Below are positions 16,039 to 23,515 of a stretch of 53,604 bases of DNA, in pieces. The translations under genes were made by a program, and so were the position numbers. The notes beneath the pieces were generated by a model. That model had not been told where the DNA came from. It worked only from the letters and a program-made list of their open reading frames with translations, and did no database searches. Numbering within the stretch: the stretch's first letter is position 1; each line of letters starts with the position of its first letter. Source of the stretch: Terriglobales bacterium (GTDB lineage: Bacteria; Acidobacteriota; Terriglobia; Terriglobales; Acidobacteriaceae); NCBI GenBank assembly GCA_035567895.1, contig DATMPC010000035.1, positions 1 through 53,604 on the forward strand, written 5' to 3'.

Positions 16039-16853
16039 GATTGTCCTCCGCCGAGCAGGAAGTTGAGGAACTTCTGGTACCACGGCAGTTCAACCACCCG
16101 CAGCAGCAGACAAGTAATATTGTCGTCCCCGCCTTTTTCTTTGGCCGCGCTGATCAAATCTTCGCATGCCACGTCAAGAGAAGGCGAGTTCTCCATAATC
16201 TGTTTGATCAAGTCGTCCTTCACCAGCTTTGTGAGACCATCGGTCGCGAGTAAGTACACATCGCCCCGCAGGGCGATGAGTTCCTGAATGTCGGGTTCGA
16301 CAGCTTCCTCGGAGCCCAGAGCCCGAATGATGATGTTCTGCATCTCGGACTTTTCCGCCTCCTCGATAGTGATCAAACCACGCCGCACTTGCTCCATTAC
16401 GAGGGAGTGGTCTTGCGTGAGCTGCTCGAGGACACCGTCCCTCAGCCGGTACATGCGACTGTCGCCGGCATGAGCGATGGTGAGGAAGTTTTCCTGAAGC
16501 AGGGCCGCGACGATGGTGGATCCCATGCCCTGCTGCGATTGTTTGGCCTGTCCAGCCTCGTAAATCGCGGCATTTGCCCGCCGGATCGCGCTCAATAGTT
16601 GCCGCCCGGCCGCAGACATGTCGCCGGGGACCTCGCCGAATTCCGGGTAGACACCGGTCTCTTTGCCTTGGCGAAAATATTCGAGCAACAGGTCGACGCC
16701 CATCTTGCTGGCTACTTCGCCAGCTAAGGCGCCGCCCATGCCGTCGCACACGATATAGAGAGATACCCTCTGGTCCCAGCCGAGGTTGTCCTCATTATTC
16801 TTGCGGACGCACCCGATGTCGGTCTTGCCGGCTACTTCAGCGGTCAGGCTCAT
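16020..16853 (-). CDS. PP2C-type Ser/Thr protein phosphatase
   Basis: 277 residues. All PP2C/Stp motifs are visible in order: G-C-V-R-K-N-N-E-D-N, Y-I-V-C-D-G-M-G-G, M-G-S-T-I-V-A-A, A-H-A-G-D-S-R-M-Y-R-L-R, Q-D-H-S-L-V, L-L-A-T-D-G-L-T-K-L-V and G-G-D-D-N-I-T-C-L-L. The Asp residues bind two Mn/Mg ions and the enzyme removes phosphate from Ser/Thr. It has about 30 extra C-terminal residues with a short hydrophobic segment (W-Y-Q-K-F-L-N-F-L-L-G-G-G). No kinase gene is next to it in the window. It overlaps the FHA gene by 19 bases. No good ribosome binding site is seen before its ATG. Confidence 0.93.
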   Translation of the reverse strand: MSLTAEVAGKTDIGCVRKNNEDNLGWDQRVSLYIVCDGMGGALAGEVASKMGVDLLLEYFRQGKETGVYPEFGEVPGDMSAAGRQLLSAIRRANAAIYEAGQAKQSQQGMGSTIVAALLQENFLTIAHAGDSRMYRLRDGVLEQLTQDHSLVMEQVRRGLITIEEAEKSEMQNIIIRALGSEEAVEPDIQELIALRGDVYLLATDGLTKLVKDDLIKQIMENSPSLDVACEDLISAAKEKGGDDNITCLLLRVVELPWYQKFLNFLLGGGQSWQNSS

Positions 16854-17379
16854 GCGAGCGTTGGGAGATCTCCTTTTTCCGCAGTGATCCGCATTTATGT
16901 TGCTGAGACCGTTGACGCCTGCTGCACCTTGGTTGTGTCTCGATATGATTCATATGGTTACCAACAATGCAAGCAACCGCTATGACTCTTTCAGGAACAG
17001 CGAGCGTATCCGATACGACTCCCAAGGTAAATAAATTCCGCTTCCGGAGTGGTCCGGATGGTAACTTGCACGCCAACCCACCGCTTCGGGGGAATGTAGA
17101 TTTTTTTGCGAGAAGGCTGGAAATTGTAGTGGCTCTGAGTGTTGTAGCTCGCGGATTTTACTGAGGAAATCGGCGGGGAAGCAAGGGAAATCGAAGTAGG
17201 CAAGCGAGTTAACCACCGAGACACCATTAGGAATCGCTGTGAACTCCATCGCCGAAGGCCCGTTTAGTGTCCCGATCAGGTGAACCAAAGTGTTTCCCGC
17301 GCGCTTAAGTCAGAACTGTCTTCAGCAGTTGTCTGAGTCAGGGTTTATTCTATTGCGCTCCGGGAAGGACGAGACACGA
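16854..17379. other. Divergent intergenic region without a recognisable gene
   Basis: 526 bases between the phosphatase and amidohydrolase starts. Several frames of 60-100 residues exist on the minus strand but have no binding sites, no family features, and overlap one another. GGGAAGGACGAG just before 17380 is the amidohydrolase ribosome binding site. Confidence 0.35.
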
Positions 17380-18792
17380 ATGCGAATCATTGGTCTACTT
17401 CTAATCTGCTCCGCGGCTCTTGCTCAAACAACAACCGACGCCAAGGCCTATGTTAAATACGACCAGCCATTGATCGTGTTGAACCATGTGCGGATGATCG
17501 ACGGAACGGGCTCAGCCTCAAAAGACGACCAGATGGTGGTCATTTCCGGAGGAAAGATCCAGAGCATTGCGAACTCAAGTGGAACTGTTCCACAAGGGGC
17601 GCAGGTGCTCGATTTAGTTGGATTCAGCGTGATCCCTGGTCTAGTTGGTATGCACGATCACATTTATTACCCCGCTCCGGGCCGGAAGGTAGCTATGTAT
17701 CCCGAACATGCCTGGAGCTTTCCCCGCCTGTACTTAGCGGGAGGAGTAACGACGATCCGCACTACCGGCTCAGTCGAGACCTACACGGACCTGCAACTGA
17801 AGAAGGACATCGACTCAGGAAAGACTCCCGGACCGAAGATGCATGTCACCGGGCCCTATCTGGAAGGAGCGGGTGCATACACTCCCCAAATGCACGAACT
17901 GAAGGACGCGGAGGATGCCCGCCGAACCGTGAATTACTGGATCGACGAGGGCGTAACCAACTTTAAGGCCTACATGAATATCACCCACGACGAGCTTCGC
18001 GCTGCGGTTGAGGAGGCGCATAAGCGAAAGCTGAAGGTAACGGGGCATTTGTGTTCAATCGGCTTTCGCGAGGCTGCGGCCATCGGCATCGACGATCTTG
18101 AACATGGAATCGTGGTGGATTCGGAGTTTGCACCCGGTAAACAACCCGATAAGTGCCCACCGCAAAAAGACATTCGCGATACGCTGCTGAAGCTCGACAT
18201 CGGAGGCGAGCAGGTGCAGTCGATGATCAAGGAACTGGTGTCACGCCACGTCGCAATGACCTCAACTCTCCCGGTCTTTGAAGGATTCGTGCCCAATCGT
18301 CCCCCGCTGCGCCAGGCGAACTTGGATGCCATGCTGCCTGAAGCACGGGAACAGTACCTGACCACGCGAGACACAATGGCAAAGAACGCGGCGCAATCCT
18401 CTTGGCCTACGCTCTTCAAGAAGGAATTGGAGTTCGAGTACGCCTTCGCTAAAGCTGGCGGCCTACTGCTGGCGGGCTTAGATCCGACCGGCAACGGTGC
18501 AGTCGTCGCTGGCTATGGCGATCAACGCGAAGTAGAGCTGCTAGTCGAAGCTGGATTCACTCCGCTTGAAGCGATCCGCATTGCAACCTACAACGGCGCG
18601 CAGTACCTCGGCGAACTTGATCGCATCGGCACGCTCGCGCCAGGCAAGCAGGCCGACATCGTCGTAGTGAAAGGCGATCCTTCCACAAAGATCTCGGACA
18701 TTGAGAACGTTGAAGTCGTCTTCAAAGACGGCGTGGGCTACGATCCGGCAAAGCTGGTGAAGGATGCAAATGGTTTCGTGGGTTTGAAATGA
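17380..18792 (+). CDS. Exported amidohydrolase (imidazolonepropionase-like)
   Basis: 470 residues from the ATG at 17380, which opens a signal peptide (M-R-I-I-G-L-L-L-I-C, cleavage after A-L-A-Q). The metal-dependent amidohydrolase pattern is clear: V-R-M-I-D-G-T-G early, the H-x-H pair in V-G-M-H-D-H-I, G-G-V-T-T-I-R, N-F-K-A-Y (lysine of the metal bridge or substrate site), V-T-G-H-L-C, L-E-H-G-I, L-A-G-L-D-P-T-G (final metal Asp), and A-T-Y-N-G-A-Q-Y-L-G with L-A-P-G-K-Q-A-D-I-V-V-V. Periplasmic enzymes of this group include dipeptidases and aryldialkyl-type hydrolases; the substrate is not predictable. Confidence 0.9.
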   Translation: MRIIGLLLICSAALAQTTTDAKAYVKYDQPLIVLNHVRMIDGTGSASKDDQMVVISGGKIQSIANSSGTVPQGAQVLDLVGFSVIPGLVGMHDHIYYPAPGRKVAMYPEHAWSFPRLYLAGGVTTIRTTGSVETYTDLQLKKDIDSGKTPGPKMHVTGPYLEGAGAYTPQMHELKDAEDARRTVNYWIDEGVTNFKAYMNITHDELRAAVEEAHKRKLKVTGHLCSIGFREAAAIGIDDLEHGIVVDSEFAPGKQPDKCPPQKDIRDTLLKLDIGGEQVQSMIKELVSRHVAMTSTLPVFEGFVPNRPPLRQANLDAMLPEAREQYLTTRDTMAKNAAQSSWPTLFKKELEFEYAFAKAGGLLLAGLDPTGNGAVVAGYGDQREVELLVEAGFTPLEAIRIATYNGAQYLGELDRIGTLAPGKQADIVVVKGDPSTKISDIENVEVVFKDGVGYDPAKLVKDANGFVGLK

Positions 18793-18793
18793 G

Positions 18794-18943
18794 TTTCACC
18801 ACGGAGACACGGAGGCACGGAGAACAGCCATTTAACGGTAAGAACATCCAAGCTCTGCCTCGGTGTACGAATTCGGTAAACCGAAGAGGCTCCGATTCGC
18901 AATCCTCGGCTGTTCTCCGTGCCTCCGTGTCTCCGTGGTGAAA
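18794..18943. repeat. Long inverted repeat of the CCACGGAGACACGGAGG family
   Basis: Perfect 34-bp arms at 18794-18827 and 18910-18943 (TTTCACCACGGAGACACGG and onward) flank an 82-bp spacer. It fills the space between the amidohydrolase stop and the convergent dioxygenase stop and may act as a terminator for both. One arm of the same family is at 2569-2598. Confidence 0.9.
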
Positions 18944-18950
18944 ATGACAC

Positions 18951-19742
18951 TTACCCAGACCGCCCGTGGCCCTGATCTTCCATCCTGGTTCTCGCATTCA
19001 CGTGCGCGGTGATCTCATTCCGGACTTCCCACAGTTCCTTGTAGAGAACATGTTCCTGGCGCTGCCGGAGAATGTCCACCGGGCGGCCGGTGGTGCCCAG
19101 AACATCCCCACCGATAATGCGATGAGCGAGCTTCATGTGATGGAAGCGGAAAAGCTGAACGCGTTCGTCGAAGTCGAGTAACTTTTCGGCAACCTCATGT
19201 AGTGCCAGGAACTCGTCACAACGCCTATACAGTTGTTCAACACTAATCCCAGCGCCGTCGAGCTGATCGAAGAATGCTTGTCCCAATCTGGGAGCAAGGT
19301 GCAGAAGAGAGAGAAAGCCAGGAGAATCTAATCCGCTGCCATGTCCAAGCCCGGCACGGATGATGTGATACTCGTACGGCGTGAGCGTCTCCAGGACATG
19401 CAGAAGATCGATGGCGCGATCGAGCATGCGAAACGATCGATCGAGCAACTTCACCCCGCGCGTGTGATCTCCTTCGGCAATGGCCGCACGCGCCCGCTCC
19501 AATTCATTCGCAGTTCCCTTCAGCAGCAATTCCGATGCCTGATGAACGATCTGGAACATCAGTTCGTCAGGATGCGATCGCTGCTCCGGTGGTTTTTGAA
19601 GTGCGAGCAGTTCTTCGGTCCGCAGATATCGCTCGTAATCTGTAGCCGCTGTACCGGGCAGAATCGGCTCAGTCATCTCGCGATTTTGTGGAATCAGTGG
19701 CTGGTGTTTGGGAGACTTCCGCTTCTGCTGCTTCTCACTCAA
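18951..19742 (-). CDS. Tryptophan 2,3-dioxygenase family protein
   Basis: 263 residues if the TTG at 19742 is used; it overlaps the ABC ATPase stop by 4 bases and has GGAGAG about 10 bases before it. An ATG at 19676 (M-T-E-P-I-L-P-G) is the alternative and lacks a good binding site. Family features: Y-E-R-Y-L-R-T-E-E-L-L-A-L-Q, H-P-D-E-L-M-F-Q-I-V-H-Q-A-S-E-L, S-P-G-F-L-S-L-L, and L-F-R-F-H-H-M-K-L-A-H-R-I-I-G followed by L-G-T-T-G-R-P-V-D. These match the heme-dependent tryptophan dioxygenase fold; the histidine in the F-R-F-H-H helix would be the heme ligand. The loops differ from classical kynurenine-pathway enzymes, so another indole substrate is possible. Confidence 0.8.
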   Translation of the reverse strand: MSEKQQKRKSPKHQPLIPQNREMTEPILPGTAATDYERYLRTEELLALQKPPEQRSHPDELMFQIVHQASELLLKGTANELERARAAIAEGDHTRGVKLLDRSFRMLDRAIDLLHVLETLTPYEYHIIRAGLGHGSGLDSPGFLSLLHLAPRLGQAFFDQLDGAGISVEQLYRRCDEFLALHEVAEKLLDFDERVQLFRFHHMKLAHRIIGGDVLGTTGRPVDILRQRQEHVLYKELWEVRNEITAHVNARTRMEDQGHGRSG

Positions 19743-20413
19743 TCGACGATCTCTCCATCGCGCATGTGGATCGTGCGATCGCCGACGGCCGCGGCCTCGG
19801 GATTGTGAGTAATCATCAGCACAGTTTGCCCGAGTTCCTGGTTCGACTGCCGCAGCATGTTCAGCACTACATTGGAATTCTTGGTATCGAGGTTGCCGGT
19901 AGGCTCGTCTGCCAGAATGAGTGCTGGGTGATTGATAAGCGCCCGTGCCAAAGCCACGCGCTGCTGCTCGCCGCCGGAGAGTTCGCTCGGACGATGATGG
20001 AGACGTCCCTTCAGGCCAAGCAGCTCGACGATCTTGTCGAAGTACTCGCGATTCATGTCACCGTTCTTGCCGGCAATCTCATGCGCGATGGCGATGTTCG
20101 TCATGGCATCGAGCGTTGGCAGCAGATTGAACTTCTGAAAAACGAAGCCGATACGGCTCTTGCGGAGCGCTGTGCGCTTCGCGTCGGAGAGTTGGGCGAA
20201 ATCGACGTTGTCGATCAGTACACGACCGCTCGTGGCTCTCGTGAGGCCGCCGAGAATATAGAAGAGTGTGGACTTGCCGCTTCCAGAGGGGCCTACAATG
20301 CTGACGAACTCACCGCGCTCTACGCTGAAGGTGACACTGCGAAGCGCCGGCACGTCCACCTTTCCTACGTGATAGACCTTGCTGACGTTCTCTGCCTGAA
20401 TGATGTGCGGCAT
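19739..20413 (-). CDS. ABC transporter ATP-binding protein (MacB/LolD type)
   Basis: 224 residues. Walker A G-P-S-G-S-G-K-S-T, Q-loop F-V-F-Q-K-F-N-L-L-P, signature L-S-G-G-E-Q-Q-R, Walker B L-I-L-A-D-E-P-T-G-N-L-D and switch M-I-T-H-N. The F-Q-x-F-N-L-L-P and D-E-P-T-G-N-L-D wording is that of the MacB/LolD/FtsE group, which powers periplasmic mechanotransmission or lipoprotein release rather than import. No permease is adjacent; ADOP permeases at 23516-26056 and 45711-48131 are possible partners only by family. Its stop overlaps the start of the dioxygenase-like gene. Confidence 0.92.
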   Translation of the reverse strand: MPHIIQAENVSKVYHVGKVDVPALRSVTFSVERGEFVSIVGPSGSGKSTLFYILGGLTRATSGRVLIDNVDFAQLSDAKRTALRKSRIGFVFQKFNLLPTLDAMTNIAIAHEIAGKNGDMNREYFDKIVELLGLKGRLHHRPSELSGGEQQRVALARALINHPALILADEPTGNLDTKNSNVVLNMLRQSNQELGQTVLMITHNPEAAAVGDRTIHMRDGEIVD

Positions 20414-20448
20414 GCAAACTTTCAGTCTACACGAGGAGAGAGAGACAA

Positions 20449-20468
20449 AGACGCAGCATGCTGCGTCT
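20449..20468. repeat. AGACGCAGCATGCTGCGTCT palindrome (possible terminator)
   Basis: Perfect 20-bp palindrome between the ABC ATPase start and the response-regulator stop. On the minus strand it is followed by TTTGTCTCTCTC and could end the response-regulator transcript. A nearly identical hairpin terminates tRNA-Cys at 23329-23358. Confidence 0.6.
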
Positions 20469-20515
20469 CTAGCGAAACCCCTGGACTGTAACTTTTGAAT
20501 GCCGAGTGGATGAGA

Positions 20516-20956
20516 TCAACTAGCGGCTGCTTGATTACCAGAATTCGTGCCAGCTCCGACGAACTCGTGCGTCAGAGTCTTCTTCGGCCCTCGCTTCTTC
20601 ACCAGCATAATGCGAATTCTCTCCAGCAAATCCATTGGAGGGTACGAGCCTTTAGGCAGAAAAACATCTGCGCATGTTCCCTTTTCGTACATTTTCACTT
20701 TGCCACTGAAAAGGATCATCGGCGTTTCCGGTGCGAGTTCTTTGAGAACGCGGATGACTTCCGCGCCATCCATCTCCGGCATAACTAGATCGGTCAGCAC
20801 GAGATCTATTGCTCCTGAATTCTGAAACATCTCAATGGCTTCGCGGCCACCGCTCGCGGTCAACACGCGATAACCGCGCGTTTCGAGCATGAATTTTCGA
20901 ATGGAGAGGGACTGTTCGTTGTCGTCGATGCAGAGGATAACTTTCTTCGGTCGCAT
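20516..20956 (-). CDS. Single-domain response regulator
   Basis: 146 residues: one receiver domain and a short basic tail, without output domain. Acidic pocket I-L-C-I-D-D-N-E, phosphorylation Asp in L-V-L-T-D-L-V-M-P-E-M-D-G, the switch Ser in M-I-L-F-S-G-K and the Lys in V-F-L-P-K-G-S-Y-P-P. Such CheY-like proteins work through protein contacts or in phosphorelays. No histidine kinase is nearby. It is a single gene on the minus strand. Confidence 0.92.
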   Translation of the reverse strand: MRPKKVILCIDDNEQSLSIRKFMLETRGYRVLTASGGREAIEMFQNSGAIDLVLTDLVMPEMDGAEVIRVLKELAPETPMILFSGKVKMYEKGTCADVFLPKGSYPPMDLLERIRIMLVKKRGPKKTLTHEFVGAGTNSGNQAAAS

Positions 20957-21308
20957 GAATACCTGTGCGTTTCCACTCCGCGCAATGCGGAGAGCAGCGG
21001 AAGGTCAGTCGCGGAACCGGAACGGCGCGGCAAATGGACCCGATGAAGGCGCAGCATCAATCTTGAGATGCGCGACGCTCAGCTCACATTCGCGGCGACC
21101 GAACCCGTGTTCAGGACGGCCTGCCTGTTCTAGATTTTCTTTTCGAAAGGGCGAACGTTTCGTAAGAAACGTTTTTGCATCCTACGGCTGAGTGACCGCT
21201 CGTGTAAAGTGCCTTAGGCGCTAATCGAGAATTTTTTTTGGCAAGAAAATAATCGGAAAAAATTACTCAAAAATTGCCGGGAAAGTGAGAGCTGCACCAC
21301 GATGCTAC
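20957..21308. other. Intergenic region with AT-rich block
   Basis: Contains a plus-strand terminator-like hairpin (21154-21176, annotated separately) and an AT-rich block with a run of eight T at about 21231-21238. No gene found. Confidence 0.4.
21154..21176 (+). terminator. Orphan intrinsic-terminator hairpin
   Basis: AACGTTTC (21154-21161), loop GTAA, GAAACGTT (21166-21173) and a T tail (TTTTT including stem end). No plus-strand gene ends upstream, so it may terminate antisense transcription or a small RNA. Confidence 0.6.
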
Positions 21309-22211
21309 CTAGATCCAAATTTCTCCTCGGGCGACTTCCACACAATATCCACCGACGTGCACATTGACCACCTTGTCACCGGACTTTTCTGCGCGCACAT
21401 AAATGCGACTCGGACGGTGCACTTCGATTCCCTGCTCGATGATAGCTGTCTCTCCGCGCTCAATGACTCCGTGCGCTGCCATCCACGCAGCGCAACATCC
21501 CGCAGCAGAGCCGGTAGCCGGATCGTCGCCGTTATAAAAGGGCATGCGCGCGTGCAGCTTTGACTGCGGATCCACTGTCTCAGCCGTGACGAAGTAGAAA
21601 AACTTTCCATCGCTACGTTCAAGGTACTCGGCCAAGTTACTCCACGGCCCAGCCTTGCGGATCGCTTGCAATGAAATAACCGGCACGATGATGAAGGGAA
21701 GACCGGTCGAGAATGTCTGCACCGGAAGATGCGGTGTTATTTCATCGAGCGCGAGACCGGCAGCGCGTGCGACTTCTTCTTTGTTGTGTACCAGGCCTGC
21801 TTCAGCATCGCGTTGCCGCATCTCGCCAAAAGATTTCCCGGGGTCTTCCTCGCGAAAGCGCACGGGAATTTTTCCAACTTTCAGATCGAGCCAGATCTCC
21901 TTGCTTCCGCCGAAACGATGCAAATAGTAAGCGGTACCCAAGGTTGGGTGCCCGGCGAACGGAAGCTCCTCCTGAACAGTGAAAATACGTACTCGGGTCC
22001 CCTCTCGGCGCTCTTCCTCAGCCTCGCGAGGCAGAATGAAGGTCGTCTCAGCAAGATTCATCTCGCGCGCAAGCGCCTGCATCTGCTCGGTCGAGAGTCC
22101 GCGAGCGTCGGTAAAGATCGCGAGCTGATTCCCTTCCAGTGGACGATCGGTGAAGACATCCATCAAGACGTACGGCAGGCGACGACGAGTGGCGCTGATC
22201 ATGACAGTCAT
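21309..22211 (-). CDS. PhzF-family protein
   Basis: 300 residues from the ATG at 22211 (M-T-V-M-I-S); an ATG three codons later is also possible. PhzF hallmarks: Y-V-L-M-D-V-F-T-D-R-P-L-E-G-N-Q-L-A-I-F, E-M-N-L-A-E-T-T-F-I (catalytic Glu), R-I-F-T-V-Q-E-E-L-P-F-A-G-H-P-T-L-G-T-A, and in the second half M-P-F-Y-N-G-D-D-P-A-T-G-S-A-A-G. PhzF enzymes isomerise small carboxylic acids in phenazine synthesis; most relatives have unknown substrates, and no phenazine genes are here. The length is normal for the family. Confidence 0.93.
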   Translation of the reverse strand: MTVMISATRRRLPYVLMDVFTDRPLEGNQLAIFTDARGLSTEQMQALAREMNLAETTFILPREAEEERREGTRVRIFTVQEELPFAGHPTLGTAYYLHRFGGSKEIWLDLKVGKIPVRFREEDPGKSFGEMRQRDAEAGLVHNKEEVARAAGLALDEITPHLPVQTFSTGLPFIIVPVISLQAIRKAGPWSNLAEYLERSDGKFFYFVTAETVDPQSKLHARMPFYNGDDPATGSAAGCCAAWMAAHGVIERGETAIIEQGIEVHRPSRIYVRAEKSGDKVVNVHVGGYCVEVARGEIWI

Positions 22212-22319
22212 GGTAAACGCAGGTCGATGCGCGGGTAGGGCTTCAGCTTTGCGGTATAGCCGCTTTCGGCTGTGCCACACATCTGAAAACCGTGTACTCT
22301 GGCCCTCAACGGAGAGAAA

Positions 22320-22349
22320 TTGCCCAATATTGGTGAATCGCGCTACAAT
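22320..22349 (+). promoter_or_regulatory. Putative sigma-70-type promoter of the peroxiredoxin leader
   Basis: TTGCCC (22320-22325), 18-base spacer, TACAAT (22344-22349). Transcription would start near 22356, giving a leader of about 157 bases before the peroxiredoxin ATG. Confidence 0.5.
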
Positions 22350-22355
22350 CTGCGG

Positions 22356-22485
22356 AATCGAAGTATGAGAATGAGCTTCCTAGTCCGGCCCGGCACTTGT
22401 TGTTGTCAGCCCATGTGGCTTAATTGCTGACCGGGAAACTCGCGCAAGTTTTCTGAACCCACCCGGCAGCGCCAGGTGGGTTTTT
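22356..22485 (+). ncRNA. Structured leader RNA or small RNA ending in a terminator
   Basis: The predicted transcript contains GTCAGC...GCTGAC and CCCGG...CCGGG pairings (about 22388-22435) and ends in a terminator hairpin. It is either a cis-regulatory leader (attenuator) of the peroxiredoxin or a short independent RNA. I do not recognise it as a known riboswitch class. Confidence 0.4.
22457..22485 (+). terminator. Terminator just upstream of the peroxiredoxin
   Basis: ACCCACC (22457-22463) with GGTGGGT (22475-22481), inner GGC/GCC pairing around AGC, then TTTTT. It lies 27 bases before the ATG and upstream of the ribosome binding site GAGGAG, the arrangement of a transcription attenuator. 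Confidence 0.8.
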
Positions 22486-22512
22486 CATTTTCAAGTGAAT
22501 TGAGGAGATTTT

Positions 22513-23193
22513 ATGAGTACAGAGACGACTGTTTCCCGAATCCCAAGAATCAACGAGCCCGCTCCCGACATTAGCGGCAAGTCTACTCACGGTATGATTC
22601 GCCTAACTGACTACACCTCGAAGGGGAAATGGGTAATGCTGTTTTCCCATCCCGCCGATTTCACGCCAGTGTGCACCACCGAGTTCGTTGAATTCGGACG
22701 CCGTCACGCCGACTTCGAACGGCTCAATGTGCAACCGGTCGGCGTTGCCGTGGACAGTATCTACGCGCACATCGCGTGGGTGCGCAATATCGAAGACAAC
22801 TTCAAAGTAAAAATTCAGTTCCCAGTGATCGCGGACTTGGATCAGAAAGTTGCACAAGCGTTCGGCATGGTGCACGAAGCTGTCAGCGATACCGCCACGG
22901 TACGCGCAGTCTTCTTCATCGATCCGAAGAACACGATCCGCGCTCTCCTTTACTATCCACTGAACCTGGGCCGCAACGTGGATGAACTCCTACGGGTGTT
23001 TGAGGCACTGCAGACGGCGGACCAGAATGCCTGTGCCTTACCGGCGAATTGGAAGCCGGGGGAGGCCGTGATCGTTCCCGCGCCGATCACTCAAGCTGAC
23101 GCAGAGAAGCGCGTGCAATCCAACGGCAACGGAGTCGATGTCACCGACTGGTATTTCACCAAGAAGAAGCTGGCGGCAGCAGCAGCAGACTAG
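22513..23193 (+). CDS. 1-Cys-type peroxiredoxin (Prx6/archaeal AhpC group)
   Basis: 226 residues. The peroxidatic site is H-P-A-D-F-T-P-V-C-T-T-E-F (P-x3-T-x2-C). Other family marks: R-I-N-E-P-A-P-D-I at the start, G-V-A-V-D-S-I-Y-A-H-I-A-W, F-P-V-I-A-D, V-R-A-V-F-F-I-D-P-K-N-T-I-R and the extended C-terminal part with C-A-L-P-A-N-W-K-P-G-E. The length and the late C-A-L-P-A-N-W cysteine place it in the Prx6-like long group. It reduces H2O2 and organic peroxides using thiol donors. The active-site cysteine is a normal Cys codon. The leader with an attenuator-like hairpin suggests regulated expression. Confidence 0.95.
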   Translation: MSTETTVSRIPRINEPAPDISGKSTHGMIRLTDYTSKGKWVMLFSHPADFTPVCTTEFVEFGRRHADFERLNVQPVGVAVDSIYAHIAWVRNIEDNFKVKIQFPVIADLDQKVAQAFGMVHEAVSDTATVRAVFFIDPKNTIRALLYYPLNLGRNVDELLRVFEALQTADQNACALPANWKPGEAVIVPAPITQADAEKRVQSNGNGVDVTDWYFTKKKLAAAAAD

Positions 23194-23238
23194 CTGTAGC
23201 CAATTGCCTATCGCTTATTGCTTACTGCTGGTTTTCAA

Positions 23239-23313
23239 GCACCGGTCGCCAAGTGGCTAAGGCACGAGCCTGCAAAGCTCGCATCGCCGGTTCAACTCCG
23301 GCCCGGTGCTCCA
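23239..23313 (+). tRNA. tRNA-Cys (anticodon GCA)
   Basis: Acceptor GCACCGG (23239-23245) pairs with CCGGTGC (23303-23309), discriminator T, encoded CCA (23311-23313). The D arm, anticodon stem CGAGC/GCTCG with loop CTGCAAA (anticodon GCA) and T arm GCCGG/CCGGC with TTCAACT are all present. Length 75. A strong terminator hairpin follows at 23329. Confidence 0.97.
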
Positions 23314-23328
23314 GAATTTAGGCTCAGT

Positions 23329-23358
23329 AGAGACGCAGCGTGCTGCGTCTCTTTTTTT
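23329..23358 (+). terminator. Terminator after tRNA-Cys
   Basis: AGAGACGCAGC pairs with GCTGCGTCTCT (10-11 bp) followed by a run of T residues up to 23358. Confidence 0.9.
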
Positions 23359-23413
23359 CTATGTGAAAGAGCCCTGCGGCAGTTGCCAAAAGCACCTGTT
23401 ATGTTTGAAGCAC

Positions 23414-23512
23414 GGAAGCGAATGGGATCCGGTGATCCTCCCGGTCTTCAAAACCGGCGCTTGTCAGGCTCGACCTGGCAGGGGTGTGTTCGACTCGCAC
23501 ACGCTTCCGCCA
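23414..23512 (+). tRNA. selC: Selenocysteine tRNA (anticodon UCA)
   Basis: Acceptor GGAAGCG (23414-23420) pairs with CGCTTCC (23502-23508), discriminator G, encoded CCA (23510-23512). The anticodon arm is CCGGT / CTTCAAA / ACCGG with TCA at 23448-23450, complementary to UGA. A long variable arm pairs TGTCAGG with CCTGGCA around 23462-23480. The T arm is GTGTG-TTCGACT-CGCAC. Length 99, and the GGAAG...CTTCCGCCA ends match the well-known bacterial tRNA-Sec. It delivers selenocysteine to UGA with SelB after SelA (and SelD) charging; those genes are not in the window. Its 3' end is 3 bases from the stop codon of the convergent permease gene. Confidence 0.96.
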
Positions 23513-23515
23513 TTT

